Assembly: GCA_030435675.1 (NCBI GenBank)
Contig: CM059622.1
Location: 4,216,001-4,280,000, forward strand
Source: Steinernema hermaphroditum
Lineage: Eukaryota > Nematoda > Chromadorea > Rhabditida > Steinernematidae
DNA: 64,000 nucleotides
Direction: 5' to 3'
The translations under genes were made by a program, and so were the position numbers. The notes under the pieces were generated by a model. That model was not told where the DNA came from, searched no databases, and saw nothing but the letters and a program-made list of their open reading frames with translations. Below are positions 10,226-20,598 of this stretch, one piece after another (positions within the stretch are counted from its first letter, which is position 1; the number at the start of each line of letters is the position of its first letter).

Positions 10226-11690
10226 TCACTCCAAAAGTCCATCTTCTGTGGCATTCACCTTGTAGAGAAAATACTTCGGCACGGCTTCCTTCATGACCTT
10301 GATGAAGTCCACCTTCATCCGTTTGTACTTGAAGAGTTGCTCTTCAGAAAGGTCGGAAGATTTCCTTGAATGCTTCCTCTGTAAAGTTATCGAAAGAATA
10401 AAGGATATTGTGTCAAACATACATAGAAGTGCGTAGGCAGGGTAGAAGGCCAGCCTTTGGTTTCACACCCGTCAAAAACGCATTTGTAACTTAAATTTAG
10501 GTGCTTCGCGACGTGCCTTCGACGACTCATTGCAGACGTTATCATTGCACCGCATTCTTGGCACTTCGGATCCTCGAAATCCCTTGTTGTATCCTTAGTC
10601 TTGCAGTCGTTGAACCCGACGAACGACTCAGGCGGGAAGTACTTGTCACGAAACGCTTTGGCCTTCCGATAGAAATCTTTCCTCATAGTTGTCATCTGAT
10701 GGTACTGTTTCGCAGTTAAATTGTTGATGAAAAGAACGTGTTTCTTCTGAAGTGCACTAAGATGTCATGATGCCACGCTGATAAATACCTGTAAGTGGAC
10801 CGGAAGATGTAAAGGGCTTCGAAAGATTGCATCACATTCGTCGACAACGCATGGACAAGGGATATTCTCGTGGATTCCAATGTGGGAGAGAAAATTCGAT
10901 CTTCCTTTCGCCTTCAACAGCTTCGTACATAAGCGACACTACAATTTTCGGGATTATTGGAAGCCGAACGATGTGCTACGAACCTTCCACATTTCGGCAG
11001 TATTTTTAACCACCTTCTTCAGCCCAACATAGCGATACCAGGCGTAGATCCTTGCCACCGAAGGTATCCAGATTCCCATAGCCTCGACCTTTCTACCGTA
11101 ATCTTCACGGACTTCTTCGTCAAAGAGTAGCTGCAAGGCTTCCTTCTGTTGTCGCTCGTAGAAGTAGTTGAAAACAGCCAATTCCGAGGTGATCTTCACG
11201 TTCGGTCGTTCTGGAACGATCAACTACCGCCACGCGTTTTGTTCCACCTACTTGGCATCACGGAGGCGCTCTCCTCCTGTACTGTTTTCGAAAGAACGGT
11301 CTCCTTCATCTTCTTTGGTTCTTGAGTGGTGTCAGCGTTTGGACGCGCCAACACCGACCCATCATCCATCGGTGGTTTCGTTCGCATACTCGGAACGTCA
11401 CAGGTTACCCGCTTCTTCTCTGCTTTGAAAGACACGCGCTCCTTCTTCTCCAAGTCCACTCGAACCGTTTGCAACGCGGACAAGAAGGCATTTCGGTCGT
11501 AGAGATGCTGAAAATGAGGGCTAAACGCAGTAAACTCCCGGAAACTCACATCTTTTCCTTCGAGTTCTCCGCAGCGCTCCTTCCCGAACATCTCCAGAAG
11601 AAGTTGTGGTTTCTTTCGCTTCACATAGTTGTACACAACAGAATCCGCGCTCAGTGAGTGGGAAGAAGACGGCGCCGTCGAACAAACCAT
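10226..11690 (-). CDS. zinc-finger gene, copy A (402 aa)
   Basis: Six exons (11550-11690, 11252-11507, 10984-11210, 10789-10938, 10423-10704, 10226-10378) close in frame and match copies B and C exon by exon. Zinc-binding motifs: CRLC with FLSHIGIH near residues 210-230, a CPCVVDEC finger just after, CQECGAMITSAMSRRRHVAKH (C-x2-C-x12-H-x3-H) and CVFDGCE. Upstream lies a basic, Ser/Lys-rich linker and a conserved segment ending EEVREDYGRKVEAMG. The family has a conserved FRDKYFPPESF block. No named family was recognised; a nuclear nucleic-acid-binding role is inferred only. The ATG lies 6 nt after a TTTTCAG site, so trans-splicing is likely. Confidence 0.8.
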
Positions 11691-11986
11691 CGGTTTCTGA
11701 AAATAGAGTTCATTCAAGGGACGAAAAGAGAAAAGCTGAAGCAGCATTGAATTGTGGCCCTGTGGAATTCTGTTTACAAACAATGCAATATGATGTCGTA
11801 CACATGGAATCGTATCTTGTTTCTTCTAAACGCTTGAACAAGAGGAGTAAACAACTCCTTTTGTGACATTAATTAGCCCAACATAAAAGAATAGATCCCA
11901 ATGCGATCACATGTTCAGGAGCCTCGCAAAAGCATCGAACAATTTCCACCTCATTCGCGTATGTGCCGTTCAACATAAAGGGCCCT

Positions 11987-12049
11987 ATTATAGTCTGCGC
12001 GACTGTTGCATAGCTGCGCGACGTGTCGCACAGTCGCGCAGACTATAAT
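11987..12049. repeat. 63-bp hairpin with 20-bp perfect arms
   Basis: Arms 11987-12006 and 12030-12049 are exact reverse complements (core TATAGTCTGCGCGACTGT), separated by a 23-nt loop. It may be a fragment of a small non-autonomous DNA element or a cruciform-forming site. Confidence 0.7.
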
Positions 12050-12064
12050 TGGCCGATACATGAT

Positions 12065-12300
12065 AACTCGCCGCAGGGTCAACTCGCCGCGGGGATAACA
12101 GAATACAGCCTTGTGGTCTTAGCCAACCCGGGGTTCGCCGGAGCCATCACGACAACAAGGCTCGCCCTTCGGTCTCGCTTTAAATCAACAGGCATAGTCC
12201 TAAGCTTAATTCAAGCCTCCATTCTGTTTTCTCCGCGGCGAGTTGTCCCTGCGGCGAGTTGGCGGCGGCGAGTTGTCCCGCGGCGAGTTGTCCTGTTCCG
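12065..12300. repeat. element bounded by inverted GCGGCGAGTT motifs
   Basis: AACTCGCCGC occurs twice at the left (about 12065 and 12081). Its complement GCGGCGAGTT occurs four times at the right (about 12233-12295), often followed by GTCC. Clustered short motifs in opposite orientation at the two ends resemble the subterminal repeats of MITE-type elements. No transposase is present. Confidence 0.5.
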
Positions 12301-13540
12301 AAGATGTCGGTTTTTTATTTGTCGTCTATTTTCGCACTGTGTAACCCTGGGACAAGATGGGTTAGTGTGTCCCCAAACTGTGTGTTCCGATGACCCTACT
12401 GCATGTTCTCCGTTTTCTCTGAACCATTTTATATTTATGGCCCGCGAAGTGCCACCAGGCAATTCGAGACACCGAACCTTCAGCGACCTTTCCGAAGGAC
12501 TATTTATTCTGTAGGTGGTATACTGTACTAGCTGCGTACACAGCAGAACCTTAGCTTCCACGCGCACATGCCGGCCTGTTCTTGACATGTCACAGTGAGA
12601 GCAAATTCCAAGAAGATGAAAAATTCGGTAAAAAAGCAGCTGGCTGTAAAATGAATGAACTTTGTTGCTGATTTGACAAACTTTAACGAAGGATGTACAT
12701 GAAACATGGACAGGCAGCTGAGATATATAAATGCCATAGTGATTATTGTCCCGATGTCCTAAGCTACATGGGGAAATTGGAAGCTCCGATTTCCCATGAC
12801 GTTTCCGGCACCTTATCAGCCAGCGCATCTCGTTCAGTCCTGTATTTATTTATATTTCCAAAGGACAACCTTTTCCATTATTTTTCGTGACTGCTAAGGT
12901 CAATGGGGCTCTAGCTTTGTAGTCCATGGTAATACTTGAGTACATGGATCAGGAAGAGAAACCAAATATTGAGTTGTGGTCAGAACCAGGTCGAAAAAGG
13001 GATACCACACTGTGTTATATGTTATGTACGATATTACGTGGATGAAAAGTGTTGTTGGGATAGAGCAACCTCTCAGCTACAGTTTGCGCCTATTAGCTAG
13101 AAAAATCCTCCCATAGCTTTATGTGACGAGTCGTCACATAAAGCTATGGGAAGATGCGAAATCTTCAAAGACTCAACCCAATACATCAGAAACATCAGCA
13201 AATAAATTGAGCCAAAGTTTGCAATCAGGTCAAAAACGGGCTAAATGGAATTTTTCGACCTGGAACCTCTTATGTTCTACCGTGGAGTGACCAGTGTTCT
13301 GAGGCTGAGCAGCTAAACGATGAATACCTCCAATGAAATATGTGTCTGTATGCTAAGGAACGTGCTCTGAAAAAAACCGACATTTTCAATGCACCAACGC
13401 AATAGAATTGAAGCAAAAATTATTCAGGATTCATCCCAACACAAAAACCACCATTTAAAAACGACCATAGAAGGTGCGCTTCCGGTGCAGCTAATCTCAA
13501 CTGGTGTCCATCTCGGCCTGAGACCCTCTGATATTTCGTG
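12301..13540. other. no gene recognised
   Basis: Between the small elements and the NEDD8 copy 2 block. A long minus-strand frame crosses 12211-12828 but has no splice-site or composition support (see rejected list). Confidence 0.4.
13109..13151. repeat. 43-bp near-perfect palindrome
   Basis: Arms 13109-13129 and 13131-13151 are exact complements (CCCATAGCTTTATGTGACGA and its reverse), with one central G. So tight a palindrome is unusual in assembled DNA. It may be the remnant of an inverted-repeat element or of a replication fold-back. Confidence 0.8.
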
Positions 13541-13690
13541 TCCAAACTTGGCTTTCTGCATTTTTAAGAAACAAATGCAGAAGTAGCCGCTGTTTGAGAA
13601 TAATATTGGACCCAGCTTAAACTGATCAAGTTCAGATTCACCTTGACCAGCTCTGATAAGATCCGCTTTGTGTAAGTTCGATTAATGATT
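13541..13690 (+). repeat. dispersed repeat R, copy 2
   Basis: Same 145-bp sequence as 3431-3577 in inverted orientation and 5338-5480. It sits about 175 bp upstream of the NEDD8 copy 2 start, the same distance as in copy 1, so copies 1 and 2 were duplicated as one block. Confidence 0.75.
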
Positions 13691-13865
13691 CGAACTCCGG
13701 ACCTTATATGGAGAATTGCATTGGCGCTTTGTATCGCATCATGAGAAGCATCGCAAAACACGACAGTAATGGCGTCGCAAAATTCGGCCACAAATCGCAT
13801 AAAATGGCGACTGACTGGTTCTATCCTCACATTTCAGTTCGCTGAGCCTCATCCCTCCCTCGAAG

Positions 13866-14099
13866 ATGCTGATCAAAGTGAAGACGCTGACGGGAAAGGA
13901 AGTGGAGCTGGACATCGAGCACAACGAACGCGTCTCGCGCCTCAAGGAGAAGATCGAGGAGAAGGAGGGCATCCCGCCCGCACAGCAGCGCCTCATCTTC
14001 TCCGGGAAGCAGATGAACGACGACAAGGGCGTCGACGAGTATCGTATCGCCGCAGGCTCCGTCCTCCATCTCGTCCTGGCCCTCAGAGGGGGATTCTGA
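13866..14099 (+). CDS. ned-8-like: NEDD8 ubiquitin-like modifier, copy 2 (77 aa, single exon)
   Basis: Identical in protein to copy 3 and differing from copy 1 by one residue (Ser for Ala in ERVSRL). It keeps Ala72 and Gly-Gly of NEDD8 plus a one-residue Phe tail. A TTTCAG site at 13832-13837 lies 28 nt before the ATG, and AATAAA at 14144-14149 follows. The duplicated block runs at least from 13541 to about 14300 and corresponds to about 3577-2825 on the other strand. Intact coding potential in all three copies argues against simple processed pseudogenes, since the flanks upstream of the splice site are shared too. Confidence 0.93.
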   Translation: MLIKVKTLTGKEVELDIEHNERVSRLKEKIEEKEGIPPAQQRLIFSGKQMNDDKGVDEYRIAAGSVLHLVLALRGGF

Positions 14100-14143
14100 G
14101 CGGATACGTGGTGTGGCTTTTTTCGGAGAGATTTGCTGAAGAT

Positions 14144-14149
14144 AATAAA
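14144..14149 (+). terminator. poly(A) signal of NEDD8 copy 2
   Basis: AATAAA 45 nt after the stop, conserved in all three NEDD8 copies. Confidence 0.75.
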
Positions 14150-14309
14150 GTATTTGTGTTTTGTTCTACTTCATTCAAATAGTCAATGTGTTCTGCGATG
14201 TGTCGTTCCCAGAGGCTGTCATGAAAAAGGTCTAAAAGATATCATCACGAAGAGAACTCCGTTTCAGCGTTAGTGCACATACCTTCGACGCTACAATTTC
14301 ACTTTGAGA

Positions 14310-15159
14310 TTGTGCGATTCCCGTCGGTTCTCCGTTTGTACATAGGCGATTTGTACAACGTTTTTATATCGTACATTTTTGAACACTTTTTTTTTGTAGA
14401 ACCGAAATTAATGAGATATCGTCATTCTCACTTTCGTGCGTGTGGTATCGTGTATGGAAGAGTACAAAAGAGGCGCTTTTGTCGTCGTCCCATCACGAAA
14501 GCTTAATGCAGACACATGAAAGTGATGTTGATACCGTGATATCCACCGAAAAGGATCTCATCACAAAGGATTTTAGACATCTAAAGTCAGTAAAGGAACA
14601 TCGATCAGAATTCTGTCAATTAGTGCATCACGTATAGGACACATTCGAGTAAATGTTAGCGTCTGGATTCCTGCAATTTGCGTTCCTAATTAGCGACAAA
14701 AGTAATTACCAGTTGGCACGAGTGGGAACTCAAAGAACCTATTTTTAGCCTTCCCAGGGCAAAAGCTGTAAACAAGTCTGCTCCGAATTAATTGAAATGG
14801 ATATGGGTATAAGAAGTCGCTGGGAATGAGCAAAATTCTCCGAATGGAAAACATTGCTAGGAGAGAAAGATCCGGTTCTACTGTGAGATCAGCAGCATGG
14901 ACTGTTGGATTTTTCATTTCTACTTTATACTCATGAATCAACGTCCCTCCAGCAAACAGCCAAATGAGAAGAAGCGACTACAGTGCTGCACACTACGTCT
15001 GATAGCATCTTTCGAAGGCCTGCCATTCATAGAGCTCTGTAGTGATGTACCTGAAAAACAATTTGAGACTGTTATTGCTTAGGTGTGACTTCTGTTCAAG
15101 GTACTCCCGAATCGATTTATCAACCAAGAAATCTTATAACTTAGCACTCTTAGATCATC
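14310..15159. other. no gene recognised
   Basis: AT-rich spacer between NEDD8 copy 2 and the 3' end of the sphingomyelinase. Frames under 85 codons only, none with splice or family support. Confidence 0.45.
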
Positions 15160-17442
15160 CTAAGCTCTTGAAAACAACGAAATAATCTTTTTTAGAGCCT
15201 TGGATTTAACGTCGTCCAAGAAACTACTCCGCGTTATTTGATCGCCGAAAGAAGGATCGATTGTGGGGTTTGGTCTGTAGAGGACATGCTTCCCAATTTG
15301 TGACTCCAAACTCGAAGTCACTTCGGGACAGAGCGCGGCCTCATTGTGGTGACCTCTCCTCAGCGAGCAGAGAAGCTCTTCCCGGCACTTTTTGTCACAG
15401 GGGAAGCCCTCTCTGCGGGAGTAGTTCTTCAAGAAGCGTGAGAAGACTTCCGGATTAGTGCCGATTTGAGTGATCAGCTCGTTCCATGACTGAGCGGAGA
15501 GATCGTTCATGTTGTACTCGCTCCTTGCCGAGTAGAGTTTTTCCCATTTTGGAGTGTCGGCTTCGGATTTAAGATTCGTGAGGTTCAGGAAGTAGTTGTC
15601 GAAGTCGAGGACTCTCTAAAGGATCGGTTTGAATGGGCAACTGTGACTATGCAAGCTTACATATCGGCTTCCCTCGAATTCGCCTTCGATCGTGTAGATA
15701 CGGTAAGCCGGATTGAGACCCTCGTAAGTGGTGACACTGGGAGCTGTGTAGTGCACACCTGTAGGTGTAGAGCTCGGATCGTTCATATTTTCGTAGAATA
15801 CGGTGAAGGAGTCGGTGTGGACATGGCCGAAGAACTGGGCAGTGATGGTGTGCGCGAAGCGGTTGATTACTCTATAGTAGTTGAAGGCCCATCCCTCGAG
15901 ACACTCGGCGTCTCCTGGAGGCACGTGGGCCATCACGTGGACGGACTCTCCGGCCGCTTCGGCTTGGCCCAGTTGGTTCACGAACCAGCTCATTGTGCCG
16001 TCGGGGTCGGTTTGGTTGATGTACAGCCAGCTGAAACAGAATGGTGAACTTAAGGAATCTGAGGTGGGTGAGCCGGCTCCATCTCGGCTCCAGCCTACTT
16101 GTGTGACGCTTCGGAAGGTTCCCTTTTCAGAAATGGGCCCAGTTTTGAATTGCAACCCGTACTAATAAATTTGGACTATTATGTAACATAAACTTACAAA
16201 TTGGTATTTTCACAATATCCAGTGTTTAGCGAAATCAGTCGAAGTTTTTGGCCGACTCGAATACTGTAGGAGCCACGGCTGAAAAAAGGTATTTTCCTAA
16301 GCATCACATCAGAAATGGCACCCACTATTCCATGTCAGATTGAGCCTGGCTGTTCAGCCACAAACGATTCGCCCTGCTAACCGACTTGTACAGCCAGGTG
16401 GGCTGGAAACGTTCCGGCGCAAAGTGGGGGGCGAAGCTGTTGACCGGGACGCCCTCGTGGTTTCCGATGGCCCAGAAGACGGGCTTCTCGGGAAGGTAGA
16501 GTTGGAAGAGCCACGCCAGCTTCTCGATGACCGATTTGTGCTCGGCTCGGGTGTAGCTCCAGTCGTTGTGAGACATGTAGTCACCGCTCAGGAGGACATA
16601 GTCGAAATCATCGGAAGTTTCGTTCAGATGCTGGAACATGTTCTCGATGGTCCAGTGGGGGAGGTCGCACGCGGCGATGATGCCCCAGAATCCGGCGGGA
16701 GACTTCGCCTGACCTTCAGGGACATGCTGGCAGCAGATGGGCAATCCACAGTCGGCCTCGGCTCCAGGCGTGTACTTCATGTCAAAGTGAAGATCGGAGA
16801 TTTGAAGCACTCGGAGGGTCTTGGGGGCCGTTGTGGGATAGATCGTTTCGGCTATTGGGTCTAGAACCGATGTTAGGGAGAGGTTAAGGGTGGGTGAAAG
16901 TACGTTTGGGAATAGGAGGAAGTGGGATCGACCAGTTGGCCTGGAAAGGGTTGTAGGATTCGCCACAATCGCTGGTGATGAGACCGCAAAGCTGTCGAGG
17001 TTCGAAGATCAGTTCACGAATGACGTAGATCAGCTCTTCCTAAACGTAAGGGGGTCAAGCTATGTTGCTGAAGACAAACGGTTTTGAAACTGAGTTTCAG
17101 CCAGTAAAATGGCAACAAATCTGTAGGGACTCACTCTGAACTGTCCTCCCATCGCCTTGCACACTGACGAGTCGGTATGAGCGAAGGTTTTGCAGATGAA
17201 AACGAGCAGATTCATCAGCTGGTCTTGAGTGAATTTGCGTCCATAGATGAATCTAAACCATCACAATTACCTTATAAGCGAGAGCTACTTTCCACTTACT
17301 GGAACCCTTTGACCGCCAGAGTACATGACCTGCAGACGACGGAGTTCCCAAGCGGCGCTTCCGGAACGTTTTCTTCGGGCGGAACGCCTGCGGCAACGAC
17401 GAGGAAGGCGGCGAGCAGCGGGACGGCGATCCACAATCGCAT
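15160..17442 (-). CDS. asm-like: acid sphingomyelinase (612 aa, seven exons)
   Basis: Exons 17300-17442, 17135-17252, 16904-17039, 16326-16860, 16198-16278, 15661-16030 and 15160-15615 close in frame. The enzyme cleaves sphingomyelin to ceramide and phosphocholine in lysosomes or after secretion. A signal peptide (MRLWIAVPLLAAFLVVAAG) precedes a saposin-B domain (VCRSCTLAVKG ... FICKTF ... LCGLITSDC). The metallophosphatase domain follows with SDLHFD, LLSGDYMSHND, the zinc-bridging GNHEG, HVPPGDAE and GHVHTDSF, then ITAQFFGH. The C-terminal helical region has paired cysteines (FPCDKKC, LLCSL). Length and domain order match SMPD1/ASM. All metal-binding motifs are intact. Confidence 0.95.
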
Positions 17443-18110
17443 TGCGACCGAAATGACCACAGGCTGGGAACGAATCGGCGGAGATCGCGGAAATCGCGTG
17501 ACGGATCGGGTGAGTCAGTGGCGACGCGATCGATTGGATTTGTTTTGGACGGCCCGAAACATTTATCATGGCGCGACGGCATTGCTTTGGACAGCGCTGT
17601 GGGAACAGCTGTGAAGTGCTCGTGGATCAGAGTTGAGGGACCCAGAGATCGAATGGTCATCCGGCGAACAAGTGAAATCTGACGCCAAAGTGGCAAAGAA
17701 TAATATGGGACGTTATGCAATAGGAGTTGACCGAATTTATTTTAACTGAATGGGCAAAGTCCTCTCTTGAAGGTAAACTATTGACGCTAGCAAAAAAGAT
17801 TCCGTTAGGCTTCTGGTTCATCTTCTGATGGAGCTCCGGCGCGCCTCCGCCGGTAGTTCCGAAGAGAGCGGGCGACCTCTTACGTCTCCTCTATCTACCT
17901 TCTCTTCTATTCTCCCCTTCTCTCCGTTCTTTTCCCTCATGTATTACTCGATGTAACAGTAGAAATGTACGGTAAACAGAGCCTAACAGGGAGACAGAAG
18001 GGATTCCCACAACATGTCCGAGAACTCGGCCACATGACAGAGTCGTTGGAAGGCACTTGATTTTAAAGCGATACATTACGGTATGCACATGTTCATAAGC
18101 ATCGCTGAAT
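17443..18110. other. promoter-side spacer, nothing recognised
   Basis: Between the divergently oriented sphingomyelinase and NEDD8 copy 3. Contains a pyrimidine-rich stretch around 17880-17940. No gene or repeat supported. Confidence 0.4.
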
Positions 18111-18226
18111 ATCAATAGTGTTGCGGTATAGGCGTCGCAAAATTCGGCCAAAAATAGCATAAAATGGCGACTGACTCGGTTCTATCCTCACATTTCAGTT
18201 CGCTGAGCCTCATCCCTCCCTCGAAG

Positions 18227-18460
18227 ATGCTGATCAAAGTGAAGACGCTGACGGGAAAGGAAGTGGAGCTGGACATCGAGCACAACGAACGCGTCTCGCG
18301 CCTCAAGGAGAAGATCGAGGAGAAGGAGGGCATCCCGCCGGCCCAGCAGCGTCTCATCTTCTCCGGGAAGCAAATGAACGACGACAAGGGCGTCGACGAG
18401 TACCGTATCGCCGCAGGCTCCGTCCTCCATCTCGTCCTGGCCCTCAGAGGGGGATTCTGA
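18227..18460 (+). CDS. ned-8-like: NEDD8 ubiquitin-like modifier, copy 3 (77 aa, single exon)
   Basis: Same protein as copy 2, with LALRGGF at the C-terminus. The frame opens 21 codons further upstream at 18164, but homology and the TTTCAG site (18193-18198) put the start at 18227. Homology to copies 1 and 2 starts only about 110 bp before the ATG and runs to about 18635, so it lacks the upstream repeat R and arose by a separate, shorter duplication. AATAAA is at 18504-18509. Synonymous differences from copy 2 are few. Confidence 0.93.
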   Translation: MLIKVKTLTGKEVELDIEHNERVSRLKEKIEEKEGIPPAQQRLIFSGKQMNDDKGVDEYRIAAGSVLHLVLALRGGF

Positions 18461-18503
18461 GTGGATACGTAGTGTGGCTTGTTCGGAGAGATTTGCTGAA
18501 GAT

Positions 18504-18509
18504 AATAAA
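18504..18509 (+). terminator. poly(A) signal of NEDD8 copy 3
   Basis: AATAAA 44 nt after the stop codon, matching the other two copies. Confidence 0.75.
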
Positions 18510-19014
18510 CTATTTGTGTTTTGTTTTACTTCATTCAAATAGTCACTGTGTTCTGCGATGTGCCGTTCCCAGAGGCTGTCATGAAAAAGGTCTAAAAGAT
18601 GTCATCACGAAGAGCACTCCATTTCAGCGAGGTTCGCATCTGCTTTTCAACGAAAATGTTCGGAATTGCTCTACGGAAATGGGAAAAACGTACCGTAGTA
18701 GCAGTGAAAATGTGTCCCGACAGGATCGTTTGAAAGACTGTGCAGAGTTTGCAAATACTCATATTTTCTGTAATTGTGTGTCTTCCTCGCCATTCCATAA
18801 CTGTGCGATGACTCCACCGTTTGTTTTCAGTTCATCGCCCTCGAATGGATGCTGATTCGGGCGTAGACGTTTCCACGAGTTGAGACATTCGAGTCTCCTC
18901 TGCAGACGGCGCCCGATTCAGTCGATTCACTTCGGAGTCAGCGGTCGGTCGCCTTCTTCGCCGCCGACAAACAACGTTCGGAGTCTTCGAGAACGCTGCT
19001 GATCGCCAGTTCCG

Positions 19015-20300
19015 ATGGGTCGCGCCAAGAAGACCGCTTCGCGTGAGTTCTTGAGTCCCCTTGGATGGGTCGGGACTGACGATTTCAGGGTGCTGCTGCC
19101 ACGGTCGAGGCTGTCAAGTAGCCGAGGAAGAGAAGAAGCGAGTGGCGCCCTACGAGACGGTCGATCCGGGGAAGATGCCGCTCCACGTTAAAGGAGACCA
19201 GATTGATTCGATGCGGCTGACGATGAGCGCCGAGACCGCCAAGAGGGCCGAGCAAGAAAGTGTGAGGAGAGCGAAGGCCCGCGTCAAGAAGGAGACACGT
19301 CCACGTGAGAACATGGCTTTTGTACGATCTCTTGACAGTTCGGAGTTTAGAGAAGAAACGCCGACAGGTCGACAGCGATGTCCGATCAGAGGCGAAGACG
19401 CCGATGCTAAGGACCACTCCGAGGTGGAGACCAGTCGCTACGAGAACGTCGAGCGCGTCAAAAGCGAGGATGTGGAGCACGTTTCGGTCAAGAAGTGAGT
19501 CGTCGTGCGATTATGCGACTTATCTGTCAATGTTTAGGCCAATGAGGAAGACGGGAAAGTCAAAGGGCCGAAGTCGTTCGAAATCAACCAGTGACAGAGG
19601 TGATTCCACCTTCGAATGTGCACCAAGTCTACCAGACAGCTTTCAGAATCTCAAGGCGAATCGGATGTCGACCCGGAGAAGACCCCCTCCGTGGATGACG
19701 ACTGTTCCGGATCTGCTCCGGGCGTCCGTCGCTGCGAGAAGCACTCTTTGTGGACGCTCCTCAAGGGTCCCGAACGCAAGTACATCAACGAGATCCCACG
19801 GCGCGCCCCTCCAAGCTCCAGCGTCTACGAAATGGTTGGTGTGCCGGAGGACCTTCTGAACTCGGATGACGACACCCCCGCTTCGAATCACAAAGAGAAA
19901 CCAATGGATAAGGACGCCTCGTGGGTCTTTGGCCAGCGTCGATTAGCCCTAACTGCCCGATTGTAGAGACTTGATCGGCGATCGTATCGGGCAGTTCTAC
20001 CTTGGTGCTGTAAAGGAGGAGGAAGCAGAGAAGCTCTGTCGCCGCCGCGCGGAGTTCCGCTTCTACCACCAGACGCCCGAACAGGACTTCGATTTCAACT
20101 ACGATGCGATGCCGCCGCGCCTGACCCTCTGGATGGTCTACCGCACTCGGAAGGGCGCGTACCGCCATTTCGCTGTTCAGAAGCGTCACGGGAAGTGGGC
20201 GGTCGTCGACGAGCAGAGCGAGCACAAGAAGTTCTCCTACTTCAACAACCTTATCCGCCACTACACAGAGTACCCGGAAGATCTCGAAGGTGATGACTAG
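19015..20300 (+). CDS. SH2-like domain protein, copy 1 (346 aa by best splicing)
   Basis: Exons 19015-19042, 19089-19304, 19368-19494, 19538-19599, 19647-19920 and 19967-20300. The N-terminal part is Cys-rich (RCCCHGRGCQ) then Lys/Arg/Glu-rich. The C-terminal part, about 110 residues from IGQFYLGAVKEEEAEKLC to FSYFNNLIRHYTEYPED, has the SH2 layout. The FLVR-like position reads AEFRFYHQ, so the usual phosphotyrosine-binding Arg seems displaced or lost. The 3' splice site used by copy 2 (ending at 19350) gives a frameshift here because copy 1 has 2 extra bases; a site ending at 19367 restores the frame. AATAAA is at 20323-20328. Confidence 0.72.
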
Positions 20301-20322
20301 AGCATGCAATTTTTGAGTGGCC

Positions 20323-20328
20323 AATAAA
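20323..20328 (+). terminator. poly(A) signal of SH2-like copy 1
   Basis: AATAAA 22 nt after the stop codon, shared with the inverted copy. Confidence 0.7.
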
Positions 20329-20335
20329 GATTATA

Positions 20336-20598
20336 TTTAAATAACGCTTGGCGACTAGTTTCGTAGCACATATTCATCTCTTCAGTCGTGAGACTACTTT
20401 TCCCTAACGCTTCTGAACCACGCGATCAACAAATTACTACTTATTTGAGAGATTAACGATCGTATCAATCAATCATTTTCTTCGTCGTCGACACATAATC
20501 CAACTAATCGATGATTTTGCACAAACGACCACTGATAACACATTTCACATTGTCATCTGCTGCGTAGACGGACAACGCGCCTCGTTCACCTTGCCAAG
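20336..20598. other. intergenic spacer before the SLC46-like gene
   Basis: AT-rich and no frame of note. Follows the end of the inverted-duplication arm. Confidence 0.4.

Larger units (their letters stand above)
18650..20335 (+). repeat. 1.7-kb inverted duplication, arm 1 (SH2-like gene)
   Basis: This block, including upstream sequence, exons, introns and the poly(A) site of the SH2-like gene, is nearly identical to the reverse complement of about 33615-35310. The match begins near CGGAATTG upstream and ends just after AATAAAGATT. Conservation of introns and flanks shows a DNA-level, recent duplication. Confidence 0.85.

Noticed and set aside
12211..12828. 205-codon open frame on the minus strand
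   Set aside because: It runs through the GCGGCGAGTT repeat cluster, giving a low-complexity Arg/Thr-rich C-terminus, has no recognisable domain, and its start has no splice or promoter context.
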